A stretch of 64,000 bases of DNA from Hemibagrus wyckioides (Eukaryota; Chordata; Actinopteri; Siluriformes; Bagridae), in the NCBI RefSeq assembly GCF_019097595.1, contig NC_080729.1:4156917-4220916 (forward strand). Direction: 5' to 3'. The position numbers and the translations under genes were made by a program. The notes under the pieces were generated by a model. It made no database searches, was not told the DNA's origin, and saw only the letters and a program-made list of their open reading frames with translations. The first letter of the stretch is position 1, and every line of letters starts with the position of its first letter. Shown here piece after piece: positions 38,601 to 53,600 of this stretch.

Positions 38601-41600
38601 GAGTCAGGGAGGCTCGAGAAAGACTCGCAGCGCGATAGCATCTGGCAACCCACACGGGCAACCTGAGCTCGGCTTATCGGCCGCCGTGGAAGGCTCCAAA
38701 CCACACAAACTGATAAGGCCAGAGCTCTTTGTTTTTTCTCCCCTGATTCTTGCTAATCCTCCTGCCCCTCTGTGAGGCTGACACTCTGATCCCTCTACAG
38801 CAGAGGCTCAACGTCAACATGGATGTTCATGCAGCAAATCTGGTTAGTCAGTGACACAAAAACAGGGTTTTTTCCTGAACATTTTAATCTCCAGGGCACT
38901 GATGACAATTTTCTCTGGTAATTTCTTTGGTCTGATTAATCCCTGATCCTCCCAGATTTTAATTCCTACCCATGTTTTGGTTTTCTGAACCTCACCTTTA
39001 ACGGGCCTTGGCTTGGATTACATAATAAAGTGGAAAATATTTTTTTTTATTTAAGTGCATAAGGCCAGTGTATGTTTAATTTTTTAAAAGAAAAAATAAA
39101 TAAATTAATTAATTTAAAAAAAAAAATCATATAGTGTCATTGTTCCTCAACACACACAGGTAGCAATTTATTAAAAAATTACACTTTTACAACAACAATA
39201 TTAAAAAAAAGTATATGTTGTTCTTTAATAAATAAAAAAAGTAATTATTTAAAAAAACTAGTGGAAAAAGAAGAATACAGGACTTTGGTGTGTGCTGTGG
39301 ATCAACAACATCCAAGACAGAGCTGACGTCAAAGCAAATAAAATGGAAAGCTTGATTTCTTGAGCCTTTTCTTGCATACTGTGGACACCTAAATTGTCCA
39401 CAATAAACCAGAACAGCATGTATAAGCAAGAGAGCATTTCAAAATGCAAGCAGAATCAAAAGAACAAACTGGTGTGGTCATCAGGATTGGGTTACATTGA
39501 AGCCTGAAGCTGGGTCTAATCACTAAAGCTCCAAAAACAACAAATAACCATTTTTCCAGGTAAGCACCTTTAAATTAACAGCAGGTATGTAATAAAGATT
39601 TGATTAATCATAAAATCAGACATTACTGTAATATCAGAGTTATTCTGAACACACATAAACCCTAGATCAAGTAATAAAACCCAGGCAGCTTCTTTCCATG
39701 CTGCGTTCTATATCAGGAATCTCAACTGCACGTATCGCTGGAACTGCGCTCGTATTTAACGTGTTTGCCGCCAGACCTGCAGAGATAGGCCGCTGGAGGT
39801 TTGTGTATGTTCATTTGTACTTCCAAATTTAGACGTTGAGAAGCAGAGAGGAGGCCTTTCATTAGAGCAGCTTTCTCTACTCATTTTAGCAGACGCTTGC
39901 TCCCGCTCTGTAATCACAAGCCCAAACTCACCTCCCATGCTGCAGCCAGGCCACCTCCACACAGTGACCCTGCTCACACTAAAACCAGCCCTCCTCAATT
40001 GTACCATTACTGCATTAGTTTGAGATGAATATACGCCAAGCTACGGTGGTGGGGGGATGCGACAAAATATATCATGGTACATGGAAACGCTAGGAAAATT
40101 AAAGCTTTTTTATTAATAAGTGTCTTTCAGGGTACTCAAAGACACTGGACAGGAATTGAAGATGCGCAATTTTTACCGGTCCAGTTTGGGTGAGTTTGTG
40201 CTTTCCATTTTATGATGTTTGATTAACTAACAGTGGTGTGTCTTCATGCTATTACACACTGCACTGCTGCTTAATGGATAACTGCATGAATGAGCCAGTG
40301 TACAAGCATTGCTGTACATCATTTGGACCGGCAGCAGAACCCTCAGGAATCTGTACTATATTAATAAGCAAATAATCTCTTAACTTCACTAGGTTTAAAA
40401 AACTGTGCATGAAGAACACCACACACACACACACACACACACACACAGCAAATCACAGCCAAAATCCGAAACACACAAACAAGAACGCAAGACAAAACCC
40501 CAGGTGTGACGCCACGGTGTGTATCTACAGGAGATAACACTCTCTTGTCTGGCTGTGTCCTTAAGACAACAGACAACACAACATTAGGAAAGCAAATAGT
40601 TAGTATGTTTTTCCTGGTCCAATCTTTAAGTGAATCACAAGTCAAAGCAAGTGTGTGTGTGTGTGTGTACACATGTGCCAGCGAGTCTGAAAAACAGAAG
40701 GAAACCTTGCCAGGTGTGCAACTGTGGCATCTCTATATACAAAGGACACACAATCACACAATCTGAAAGAAGACACTAGTGCACCGCCCTGTCTAAGGGG
40801 CCAAATGTGACCTTTTCTCACCACAGCTCTTTAGTTCAGGCAAAAGCTAATTCACCTAATTCACTCTCCACCCCCCCCCCTCTCCATTTTCTGCCTTATG
40901 CCATCCCCCTTCCCTGAAAGCAGACCCTTGTGACATTCCATTGCCCTCTGAGAGCCCCTTAAACTGCCCGCTCTTCAGGGGCGCGTAACAGACCTGACAT
41001 GTAGTTTAACTCTCATTGGGGCGAATATATGCGGGTATATGTGCGACATAAAGCACTAATGGACGTGTGACAGGCAGGCAGCCTCAGCACACAGGCTGGG
41101 AAAGTGGAAGCTTGGGGAAAAACCTGCCACATGACTAATATAAAATAAGCCCGAAAAGACAGAGAGTCATTTGACTGTGGTTAAATGGCTCGAATTAATG
41201 TTAAAAGCACTGAGCGCCTTTAAAAAGTGCTCTCCAGAGTGGGCAGTTTGGGCAAAGGCAACAGGAGAATGGGCTACGCTGCTGGAGGAGGCTGATTGCT
41301 GATGGCAAGAACAGAAAGATGTGATACAAAACTGGTCAGAAATCCAGGAAAATCTACTGAGGAAAATCTACAGTGCCAAAAGAGAAAGAGTATCTTTAGT
41401 AAAGGAAATGAAGAACCTGCTACAACCTACAGAAGTATGTTTATGTGTGTTTAACCTTTAACAGCAGCTAGGGTCACATCTGGAATCTTTTGAGGCGATG
41501 CCGACAAGCTGGCGCGTGCTTGCTGTATGCGTGATTGTGCTGCGTGTTGAATATCTCTTCTCTACACTCGTCTCACTGTCTGGCTTACTCTCTCTCCGTC

Positions 41601-44600
41601 CGCCCTCTGATGCAAATGCTAATGGTAATTGGGGGAGCAAGGTGACAGTGGGCTGACTGTAGGCCACCGATTTTTGCAGGGCATGATCCTGTTTGGCTCC
41701 ATCATACCTGTTTGCTTTTCTCTCAATGGCCTCCTTTGAACAGCTTTGCTCGAGGAAGACGAAAGAAAACACACATACAGGCAGCTTCAGAATTTAGAGA
41801 AACAAGATAAATATCCGGTAAAGCCTGGCCTTTGCCATGTGGGGCCTCTGATTACAGAGCAAATACGTGTAATCGCATAAATCTGTCATTGTTGCGCTAA
41901 TCTCGGCAGCGGAAACGCAAAAGGTGGACACGCAGGACATGTTGACTTTTGTTGAAGTCATCTTTCTGAAACGGAGCACTTTCTCTGCTCGCCTTTCCGA
42001 GTCTAAGGTAACAGCTGAGACCTTTAGTGATCACCAATAAAACCCCCTGACTTTCCCCACATGTATTTTCATCTGACGCATTTTATACCGCCGTTAAAAA
42101 AGCCTCTGTAAGAACACCAATATTCATGGCTTTATAAGACGATTGGAAACTTGGTCACTCCCTGGAAAATTGGTCATTCCCAGCTTTCCTAACCTGCAAA
42201 AGGTACACATGGCAAACTGGAACATATGCACTTATTCATGCAGGTCAGCCATAAAGACATGTAAATCACTACGTTTTCCACTCCGGGAGCACCTCGATAC
42301 AAATTCGTACAGCCAAAGCATGCAGTCTTAAATCTAATGACAAGAACTTCCCTGTGAAACCGCAGCTCTCAGCAAGGGCTATATATCCTGTGTGTGCTTT
42401 CAACTCTCTTCTCCATAAACAAACCTGTTCACATGCACATCCACAGGAGTGTGTTTAACCTTCAATCAGGATGAGTGTTGACTAGGATGATGATTCCACT
42501 ATTGTTCCACTCCTGCACATACAATTCCAGATGGTCAAAGTGGATCTGGAGTGAGTCCTGGAAACTGTGGGTATAAGGCAGGAAGACAGCACGGGATGCC
42601 AGTCCATTGCAAAATCTGCTTGTTGAATGTCGTTTTTATTCATTCACTCATTTATCTTCAGTAGCCTTTGTCCTGGTCAGGGTTATGGTGGATCCAGAGC
42701 CTATCCTGGGAATACTAAGCATGATGTGGGAATACATTCTGGATGGGCCACAAGTCCAGCACAGAATTCCATTTTTAAATGCTACAATTTACTATTTTCT
42801 ACATTGATTATATCTGCAAAGAAATTATTTTTCATAATGTAAAATATGTCGAAGTTCTCAAAGGAGTATCTGCAGCGATCAACTGCAATTGGACAACTGC
42901 ACAGACCCAATTAGCCATTGTTCCATCATATCCTAGAATTCCAGATGACTGTGATAACATGATGAGTTATGTCTTGAAACAATGTCTATCTTAAAACAAA
43001 GCCTATCTCTCCATGAAGAAGATAGCACAAGCTTTCAAGTCACGTTTTGCCGCCGTATCTGGAGGAGACGGCAGGTGGTGTGGGGTCACATTTAGTATGG
43101 CAGAGAGACTTTATTTGGATTCAAAAACCCAGATTGTTTATCAAGTTATTTCGGGGTGATGACTCGACAAATGAGCGACACATCAGATTAGCCTTCCGAC
43201 AGTTTATTGTTCAGTCTCCCACCCATGAATACATAAAAGTATGAATCTCAGTTGCCAGGCAAGTCTCCAGGCAGGATCTATTACTGAGCAGCAAAACTGC
43301 AAAATGTTTGGGTGTGTGTTTGTGGCAATGAAGCATAAAAAGTCACTCAGCTCAACTGCTATTCCAACTACCCAAGAAGACCCACAATAGAACCATGAGG
43401 AACTTCAAGAACAAGCAGATACCATCTGAGGTAGAAATTCTAGGTGGTCTGACTGAACATGTGCCAAAATGAAAAAAAAAAAGAACTGGGGGGGGGGGAT
43501 AAAAAGAAAGTACACATCACTGAAGTATGCAAATGAAATGTGAATGGTAAGAAGGAATTTGGTTATGGCTGAATAAAACAAACCATTTCTGTTAGAGAGC
43601 TTTGAGGTTGAGTGTGGGCCATTTTAATTACAATATAGGTAATCCTATTAGCATGGTGCTAGAGACTCAGAATCCCATACAAAAGAGCAGCGGGAAGAAG
43701 ACATGCTCCATTTCTTAATACGATCCCGATTCTATGGCAACATGGCCACAAATGAGCTGGTTTAGCAGGGTGCTCCCAGTGGAGAGTCAGCCATTGTAGC
43801 TCCTAAATCCATCTCACTGAGACAAGATATTACATTACTCATATCATGCAGGCATTAATAGGTTGAGAAAAAACCTCAGCAAGAATAGATGGGAAACCAA
43901 ATGCGGCTTTTGCTGCTGCTGCGTCTCACGTACTCACGCGGCAGTGTTTTGTGATGCCAGCTGTATACTTTTTGGTCAGGGAGTGTAAACTTTTCCAAGA
44001 GATTCCTACAGAAGATCTGCCAGCATGCCTGGGCCTCAACCCCCCTCTGAATCTGCCTCCCTTTGGGCAAACACCTGGACAGCTCTCACAAGGATATCGC
44101 TGTGCCTGTGTGCTTACAGGATCTAAAATGTGGCACAGATAAGTGATGGTATAGTATTGTAAACACAGAGAGATTCATATACAAAGACTTTTGGTACTTC
44201 TTTAACCTCTTTTCTTCTAGTGTGACAAGTGACACAACAGTGTATCCAGAATGTGGTCAGGACAGCTGTTTTGCTCTTGCTTGGTGCTGAATGTCATTTA
44301 TCTCTGTCAAAGTCCCTTAGATGTATATGTCAACCTTGGCTGCATAGGAACTTTTGAGGAGTATCACATGTATCGCTTTTGATGAGCTTTGAGTGGTTGG
44401 AGGGAGTGCAGGACAGGTTCCCTCAGGCCATTTGTGTGCTACACAAACAGAGCTACTATCTGACAGACCTCCTTCTCAAACTGGGTGTCACACCAGCACA
44501 CACAAATCTCTGACCATCAAACATTAATGGCAGGTCTCAGGGAGACAGCAGGATCAGTGTTGGCCCTTGTTTGGGTGCTTTTAGTAAGCGTTTAGGCCTG

Positions 44601-47600
44601 TTTAGTGCCCCATTTGGGCCCAAATAAATCAAGCTTGTCAGGAGAGAGGCCTCTATTATGAGCCTTTGCCGAGGCCTGTCACTCACACTGCAGCCTCTTA
44701 CACCTTTCAGCTGCTAATTACAGGGAGGCAAACGGAACCTAACAGGCTTGTGCGGTAGCATGGCAAGGTCTTTCTAAGGCTCCAGTATGAGGCAAAATAT
44801 TTGTGGGAATAGAGTCTGCTGGGGATTCCCCCCCCTGAAATTCTCCCCGTTGTTTCTCAGACTTTTCTTATTTGCTCTCCATCTTCTGACCCCATCTTAC
44901 AACAAGTGCCAAGCACTTTTGCTAATGGTTGACAGCAAAACTAAACCAACATTCCCTGGGTCACAAGCCTGGACACTGACGCTTGTGTTTGCAAGTGTGT
45001 GTGTGCCTATGAATCAGAATCAGTGTAGCCAGAACATCTTTATAAAAAGCAGACCTGATCAGGATGGCACAGGACCATCACCCACATCCTTTCATGAATA
45101 AAATATAAGGGTGGTGAGAGAGAGAGAAAGAGAGAGAGCGATGAGAAGGTGAAATCTTAACCATCCACAAACACGCAGAACATCATCGTTGCTGCACAGC
45201 GCAAGCCACAGCTTGCTAATGTATGGTGATAGAGTCTCATCAAAAATGCATGAGTGACATGAACTTCAGGGATGGTTCCAAGCCAAAAGAGAAGACAGTT
45301 CATGACAGAGGCTATTTGTACATGCATGCTCTGCAGTTATGGAACTGAGCAATCTGTAGAGGCCTCCTGCATAGCGAATTTCAATGACAACCACAACAAA
45401 TACATCCCTAAGCCTTTATCTTCTCTCAAGCTGACCCCTCTGCAAAAAAGCTGAGCACCTCATTTCCAGATTTGGGAAAACTCAAAGTTTTCTTTATGAT
45501 TTGTATGCTCTTTAAATTACTATTGGACTGAAACATGTTTAGCATTCAAACACTCTTACTGTGTGGATTTTCTAGGGAACAGTTATTGCTCAATCAAGCA
45601 AATTCTTTAAAAGACTCTTCTCCTATCTTCATGCACAGTTCAGTTCCAGCTCTAATCTAACTCACTTGGTTTGGCTAATCAAGCCTTAAGTAGCACTGGA
45701 AAATAACAGCTGTCTTTTGCCCAGCTTTTGCAGGGTATAAGAGTTCCAGTGGGGTCTGTGCTTTAAGCCATCTTTTATCCAGCAATGATTTATCATTGAA
45801 CCAGACTTTCCTAAACAATTCCAAAGAACAAACTGGCCTTTCACTTTTTACGCAGTTCCACAGTGACCAGTGGTGGATGGTTGATAAGGTAAATTTTTCT
45901 GTGCGAAGACATTTATTTAACAATTTAACCACATGGAGTTTTTTAAGAACTGTTTAAAACTACAATAACGTAGGTAATAACAGGACTTGTTTCATGGACA
46001 TTACAGATTCTACAACATTATATAGAAGTACAAATAGATCCAAAGCATGGCGTGTCATATATTCCGGCCTATTGTAGGCCAAAAACTTTGAACGTGTCTA
46101 TCTATGTATGTGTGTGATTGTTTACAAATGAAAAGGGTTGAATTATTCATTTAGAGTGCACATCATCAATAGGCCCCTTTTCTGATGGTGTGTGTATACA
46201 TTACATTATACTGTGTATAGAGTGTCACCTTTTCCCACACGCCATCCACAAGACAAGCACTGGGAAAAAAGAGACAGGAAGTGGAATGATAGAGCAAAGA
46301 GACACACAAAATATGTATGTGTACTGTATCACATGAGGCTTTGCTTTGACAGACTTTCAAAGTAAGCTATTCATTTTTGCTCCAATTCTTTTCAGGTACT
46401 CATTTAGCAAAGACTTTGTCCTGCTCTGTAGCTTTTGAGAAGCTTTTGGTTTTCAGTCTTTATTTCAGGATATGCTCTCCTTTAAGTTGGAAATCAAGAA
46501 AGAGCGCTCTTGATAAGACGCATGTTTAGGATGCTGATAGATGGCCAATATTAGGCCAAAAAGAAAATGATCAAATTAGCAAAAAAGCCATGCAATGTGT
46601 TGTTAAATTTAAAATAAAAAAAGCCTCACTCTGTGTTAAAATTAGACTTTAATTACCCTTAGCATTGACTGCTAACCAACTTTCCAAGGGTGATTCTTTT
46701 CAGCACGGGTCAACATTGTGTAATAACTCCTAAAGACAGACACTCAGAGCTGTCAAAACATTTTTTATTTCCAAAACTGTGAATAGCCCAAGAGTGGGCT
46801 GTTTATATGAAATCTATTTGGTTAAATTAAAGAAAGAAAGAAAAAACGTGGTGAAGACCTGACAGTGTTTGAATTTCGCAAGACTTCAGTCTGGAAAATC
46901 CTTCAAGTCTGTAATTACATCCTTACAAAGAAGTCACTATAAAGCGGTCAATGCTGACCCTTTGTAGTTCGCTTGACTAGAAGCTTTTGTCTGAAAGATC
47001 ACTGATGTTCTGATGAAGTTAATTTTCCTCGAGTTTTGCTATGCTACGGCAAGCTAACATTAGTCTACCTTTACCTGTAATCTTTCGCTGAAATCCACAG
47101 CTACACGCTTTTAAAAACACACATCCGCGCAGTTAATCACAATCTTCCTAATGCAAATAGCTGCTCATTGAGAGGGAGTGTCACTGAAGTAAACAGTTCT
47201 TTCAGAGGACCATCACTTTGTAATCACACAAACTCACACACACACACAGGTCTCACAAAGTGCTAATCAGTTTTATGACAAAAAAAACTAGTATAAACAC
47301 ATCAAGCTTATAGTAAGCAGAGCTACCATATGTGCCTACTGAATGTTAGTCATGAGGGAAGTGAAAGGTTGAGCTATTAGCTGTGAGGCTAATGTAACAT
47401 CAAGAGACCCATTAGAGAGACGTCATAAATCTGCGCTCGTTCAGGGCAAGGCTCTGTGCGTGTGCGTGTACATGTGTTTGAGTATTTTGTATGAATCGGG
47501 TCTCTAAATGCAGGTGTTCATGTTGCACTAAAATGTCCCCACAAAGCTTATATGTGATCTGTGTCCCAATAATGACAGATTTACATGAATGTGTGTGTGG

Positions 47601-50600
47601 TCTGTATAAGTGGTGCGTGTGTGTATCATTTTGTATATAAATCAGATCTCTATATACAAGTGTTGTACTAATATCCCCACAAAGCCAGTGTGTGATCTGT
47701 GGCACAGTAATGTAATATGTGTATGTGTGTGTGTGTGTGTGTTTGATCATATTGTTTATAAATCAGGTCTCTAAATACAGATGTCCATGTTGTACTAATA
47801 TCCCCACAAAGCCAGTGTGTGATCTGTGGCTCAATAATGTTATATTGCTGTGTGTGTGTGTGTGTCAACATTTTTTTATATCTTGGTGGGGACTACATGT
47901 ATAGGAACATCTGAGAAATGTGGGGCAGGTCTACCTAAGGAAAACTGTCTTTTTTTACTATTCTTTTTGTTTAATTCAATGTCTGCTTCTTTAAATCAAG
48001 CAGAGATAAATAAAGTTTTTCCTTTTGGCCACTAAATTACAGTTACATTCAGTTGTCGGTATACAATTAACTAAAAATAAATAAGTCTAATATTAATCTT
48101 GAACATTTTGTTCTACATTTCTTATGTTATCCATCTAGTGAGACAATGTCCATTGTTAAAAGCACTATGGAAATAAAATTAAAATTAAAATTTAATTAAT
48201 TGCATTAATAATTGGGTCAATGAAAGTCCTAACACTGTTAAAGGATTGTAAAACCAATGTGTGTGTGTGTGTGTGTGTGTGTGCTGACCTGGCGATAGGT
48301 GCCCTCCATGAGCGTGTCAAGGTTCTGTAAAGGGGCTGGGGTCTTGTCTTTAAAGCGCGTGAGCAGTCGCCGTTGGATGGCTCTGAACTGGACGGCTCGC
48401 TCTGAAAGCAGGTCCTGGTACTTTTGCGCGTTCACTCTGAGCTGCAGTGTGCACAAAATCAACAATACTGCATATGATTCAGTCTGTGTGTGTGGACGAA
48501 TAAATTCCCAGACTATTAAGAAAGGCCACCGCTAGCTGTGTTTATCATCAATCTGAGCAAATTCGTTCTGACCGAACTGTTTACATGTACCCTAAACTCA
48601 GAGAGCTGTTTAAACATCTCTGTTTAGGTAAAAGTACGTGTAAACTGAGCTACAAGCATGCACAAGCAACATTTAATGTTTATTATTGTCAACAAAATTT
48701 ATGTCCCGAAATGTTAGTTATACTGTACGACTTCACGGTATAAAATGTGTAACATGAAACACTTTCTTTTACTCGACACATTGATCAGTCAGTTTTTCTG
48801 CCTCTGAACAGGTGATTAAACATGTTTGGATTGAAACTTCATTCAGTTTGGATTCGAATGTTTCATTCTATCAAATTACTTCTTCAATTTCTTATTCTAT
48901 TACTGACTTGCACTGACCAGGCATAACATTATGACCACCTGCTTAATATTGTGTTGATCCCCTATTTGCCGCCAAAACAGCCCTGACCCGTCATGCACTG
49001 TGTATTCTGATACCTTTCTATCAGAACCAGCATTAACTTCTTCAGCAATTTGAGCAACAGAAGCTCGTCTGTTGGATCGGATCACATGAACCAGCCTTCG
49101 CTCCCCACGTGCATCAATGAACCTTGGCCGTCCATGACCCTGTCGCCGGCTCACCACTGTTCCTTACTTGGACCACTTTTGATAGATACTGACCACTGCA
49201 GACCGGGAACACCTCCACAAGAGCTGCAGTTGTGGAGATGCTCTGATCCAGTCGTCTAGACATCACAATTAGGCCCTTCGTCAAACTTGCTCAAATCCTT
49301 ACGCTTGTCCATTTGTCCTGCTTCTAACACATCAACTTTGAGGATGAAATGTTCACTTGCTGACTAATATATCCCACCCACTAACAGGTGCCATGACGAG
49401 GAGATAATCAGTGTTATTTACTTCAACTCTCAGTGCTCATAATGTTATGTGTTAAATGTTAAATTCTCAATTCTGACTGGTTGATTAATTTTCTATAACA
49501 CCACGGCTTATACAAGTGGGTTTATATTAATGAGCTGGTTCCAATATGTTACCATTTCTATAATAGCAACTTAAGGAAACGTGCACAGCGGATGCTCCAC
49601 ATGATTAGTGGAAGTTTTTAGACAGTTGTGTTATCTGGCCACACTTTAACTTTCTTCTTGGTAAATTTCCTCTTGTTTTTTGCATTAGCAAGAGTTCATG
49701 ACATTGACATTGAGTGTCTTGTTTTATATGAATATTGCAGCTTTTTAAATTAAACTTCTGGTTTCTTATTTCCCCGTATGAAATCGATCAGAGCCGATAC
49801 GGTCATTCAAGACTACATATAGCATCTCACCTCAAAGTGGTGATCCACGGTCTCAAAGTATTCAGCTAGCGGGATCGGGCCGGAAAAGCTGTTGCGGAAA
49901 TCTTTGACTCCGAGCTTGGCAAAATGCTGCTCGAAACGTTGCACCAGTTCCTTGGCAACCAGCCAGATATCCTCAAAGCTTTCGCTCTGGATCCTGTAAC
50001 GCTCTGTAGGAGGGAGACATACAGGAACACACACACACACACACACACAAAGCAGTGATATCACCCTTTGCCTGGCTCTCCACAACACCTGTAATTAACC
50101 CCTGCCAACTTGAAGCAGATCACACGACTCTTTCTGCTGATGGATGTGCGTGTGTGTGCGCGTGTGTGTGTGTGTGTGTGTGTGTGTCACTCACGGGATG
50201 TTTTGGAGGCCAGGACAGTGACCCGAGAGCCAGCGATAAAGTGGAAGGCTAGGGCGTTACCCTCCTTATCCTCTGCCTTCTCTGTAAATTCTTTGTTAAA
50301 ATAAGCAGGAAAAGCAAGCAATTAATGAAAAGTCACTGAACACTACAAACAAAAGCAACAGCTTTTTCTTCATTTTTCTTTTCTTTCTGTTTGTTGCTAC
50401 ACCTCCCTCTTTTTCATACACACACGGTTCTCAGACCGTCCTACTGTGTGGTAGGAGGGATGTCAGACAGAGATAGACACTCTTATCTCCCTAGAGGACG
50501 CCAGTCAAGGTGAAGTGAGCACAATGGCGGTGCCCCTTATCTGCCCTCCTGCTTTCGTCCCCTTGCTTTTATCTCAGAGTCCGCGCGGCCGCCGGTCTGC

Positions 50601-53600
50601 CGAGCCGACACTGTCCCCTCCATCACCCGCCCGCCACAGCAAGATAACCCATCATACACAGCTGATAATGAGGGGAGGACTACAGCAATGCTCCTGTCAC
50701 AAATCAGACATGAGAGATGTGCTGATGTAAAAACTTTAGCTCCAGACAGGACGCAAGTGAACAGTTGACAATTAGGAACAAGGCTAAAGGTCAGAATCTT
50801 CCTATCTTCCTATACTACTGTCTTTTTTTAAAGGGTGCTATATAATGTATTAATTGTTTCTAGGCATATTTGCAGTATAATATTTTGTCTGGAACACATC
50901 AGGTCTGTCTATAAAGGAATAAGAAATAAAGCCCGGCACTGTGTGCAATTATTGGGAAAAATAAAAATCACCAGTGTGTTTAAATGGTTTAATATTAGAA
51001 TGTCAAACATTAGCTGGAAACCTCCTTGCTATATAGTCAATGTTAACATTAACCTTATTTTAAAACTGTAGCTTATTTCTTGGCAACGGATAAGCTTAGA
51101 AACATAGCAGTAATAATTACATTTTGAAACGTGTGTTCAGTGATTATGTCCGAAAATGTCTGGTACATTCACATGGCAGACCACTACTTTCATGTTGGAT
51201 AAGAGCTAGTTATAGGCTATGAAAGGCATAGTGATTATGTCTGGAAGAGTTTCTTTACTGAACTGAAGAAACCACACTAGTCACAGATTTCACATTTTCT
51301 GAAAGTTGGTGCAAACTAAATACAGGAAAAAGCCAATTTTCACTATACAGCACCTTTAAAATAGGGTCTCATTTTTACTATAAATGAAGAACAAATAATC
51401 GCTTATATATTTATTTCATCACTTGTGGAAAGAAATACTCTCTATATACCAAGTCACTATTTTATTCAGCATTAAATATGTGAAATTATCAGGCTATAGG
51501 TTCTTGGTGGTAGAGCTCTGGAGTTTTGGACCATAGTTCTTAAAGATATATCCATGATTAAACCCTAGCAATAAAATACAGTTTGTAGAATACTGTACTT
51601 TGGCTTGTGTACTTGGTGACTAAACACTCCACCAAATGGTGGTATTAAACTCTCTGTGTGTCAGCGTGGAGTTTTCCGTGGGGGATGTAGCCCAGATGAC
51701 TGTTTAGATTTCACTTGGCTGTGACTGTGTGGAAGTCAATACCAAAGCCGTTTCCTTCCACAGCGCAGCTCCTCGAGGAAAAAAAAAGTGATGATGGACA
51801 TCACTTGTATAAGTCTGCTGCACTCACTAAAACAAGCCAAGGTTACAGTCCTATCAAGCCTTCCAACAAGCTTTTAACACACTCTTGTCGACTTCCCCTT
51901 GGCATTTGGTGAAGGGGATTGGGGGAATCCCTGCTGCAATCGTCCAGGTAATTTTTAACACTTTATTAGCTGACTTTGTTTAAAACGGTATTTGTCCATA
52001 ACACAAGATGATCACATGATCACAGACTGGTTTCTTACATGGATGACCACAGGATATACAGCAGGTTGTAAATGATGCAGGTAAGGTTGTGATTGTTGTA
52101 CTTTGTACCTGGGAAGGCTTCAGTGAGGTTGATGGGAGGTTTGTTTGTGTCCACAGTGATCTTGTACTTGGCGTTCCTGGAGGCAGTGGTGGGGCAGCAA
52201 ACCAGGCAAAGGGGCAGCGCGAACTTGCACTGGGCTACTCGTGGAACTCCTGGCAGCACAGACATATAACTTTTTTATAAACAGGCCAAGTACAAGAGCA
52301 AATGAAAGGCAAGAATAAGCCACAGAGATTTGGGTTCTTAACTGGGAGGATCAAGAGTGAAGAAGAACTAAAAAGGAGATCATCCTGTCCATCCCTAAAC
52401 AAGTGTCATGCTTTATAGTATTGATCAAGACCTTCAGAGCACATTAAGAGTACAAATTCTGATGATTCTTAGCTTAGAGAGATTCTGAGAAACTCCAAGC
52501 TAGTACCAGGTATTTCGTAAATAACAGCTGTTGCTCCCCGCTACTACCCTAATCCCGTCCTGTAACGTCTTGCCAGGTAACCAGAGCAGCAGAGCCTCAA
52601 CACGGCTCAGCTCGTGTCACTTTCACCAGGATAATGGCGCAAGATCAAAGCCTCCTTGTGATGTGTTTTGGTACACCCAGTTTGGATTGACGTAAAAAAC
52701 AATGGAGAAGTGTGAAACCAATATAAAGCAATCACTGATCTTTCAGTTGTGGTGTTAAGGCAAAGGTTTGAAGATAACTGGAGAAAATGACAGACTGAGG
52801 TCAGGTTTTGGGGTGATTTCTCAAAGCTTGTTATCTCTACTCAAATCCTTTTAAGAATCCTTATAGAAATAAAACAATTTTCTGGAGTCAGGAGCTTGCC
52901 AGAGTTTCACAAACACATCTAGTTGCTAGAAACTGATGATGATGTTAGAAGTCTGATTTGCACCCTCTCTGTCGTTCCCAGATGGCTACGAGTGCCCAGA
53001 TCTATCCTTCATAGTGTTGGCATGTCTAATGGGACCTCTACCACCACTTACAGGCCTGCACTGACACTACACCTTCCTCCAAATGTCATCTAAACACTTC
53101 TGAATTACTTGGAGCACACAAACTCTCATTCAGTAGACGAGAGGTCACACAAAGGTCCATATTCTCATCATGAATCAAGAATGAATTCAGAATCAGTAGA
53201 AAATTAAAGGTAAAATGGACAAGCGTAAGGATTTGAACGAGTTTGACGAAAAGGGCCAAATTGTGATGTCTAGACAACTGGATCAGAGCATCTCCAAAAC
53301 TGCAGCTCTTGTGGAGGTGTTCCCGGTCTGCAGTGGTCAGTATCTATCAAAAGTGGTCCAAGGAAGGAACAGTGGTGAAACAGCGACAGGGTCATGGGCG
53401 GCCAAGGCTTATTGTCGCATGTGGGGAGTGAAGGCTGGCCCGTGTGATCCGATCCAACAGACGAGCTACTGTTGCTCAAACTGCTGAAGAAGTTAATGCT
53501 GGTTCTGATAGAAAGGTGTCAGAATACACAGTGCATGAAGGGTCAGGACTGTTTTGGCAGCAAAAGGGGGACCAACACAATATTAGGCCATAATATTAGG

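Larger units (their letters stand above)
36180..48288 (-). other. bbs9: bbs9 intron (12.1 kb)
   Basis: The largest complete intron. I find no exon; flanking exons meet in phase 0. Most of it is unique-looking sequence. Exceptions are CA/TG runs (36545-36562, 38278-38298, 40421-40446), A/T-rich low-complexity sequence (39040-39250), old L2-like repeats (42540-42770), a retroposon tail (48125-48200) and the tandem block 47450-47875. Confidence 0.75.
48442..49830 (-). other. bbs9: bbs9 intron (1.4 kb) with Tc1 derivative and MITE-like repeat
   Basis: About two thirds of this intron is transposon-derived: a Tc1-like deletion derivative (48911-49449) and a MITE-like repeat directly after it (49450-49620). 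No exon seen. Confidence 0.8.

Noticed and set aside
41458..41772. A 104-codon open frame on the minus strand, considered as an extra bbs9 exon
   Set aside because: The bbs9 exons on either side already join perfectly in phase 0, and the peptide has no place in the known protein.
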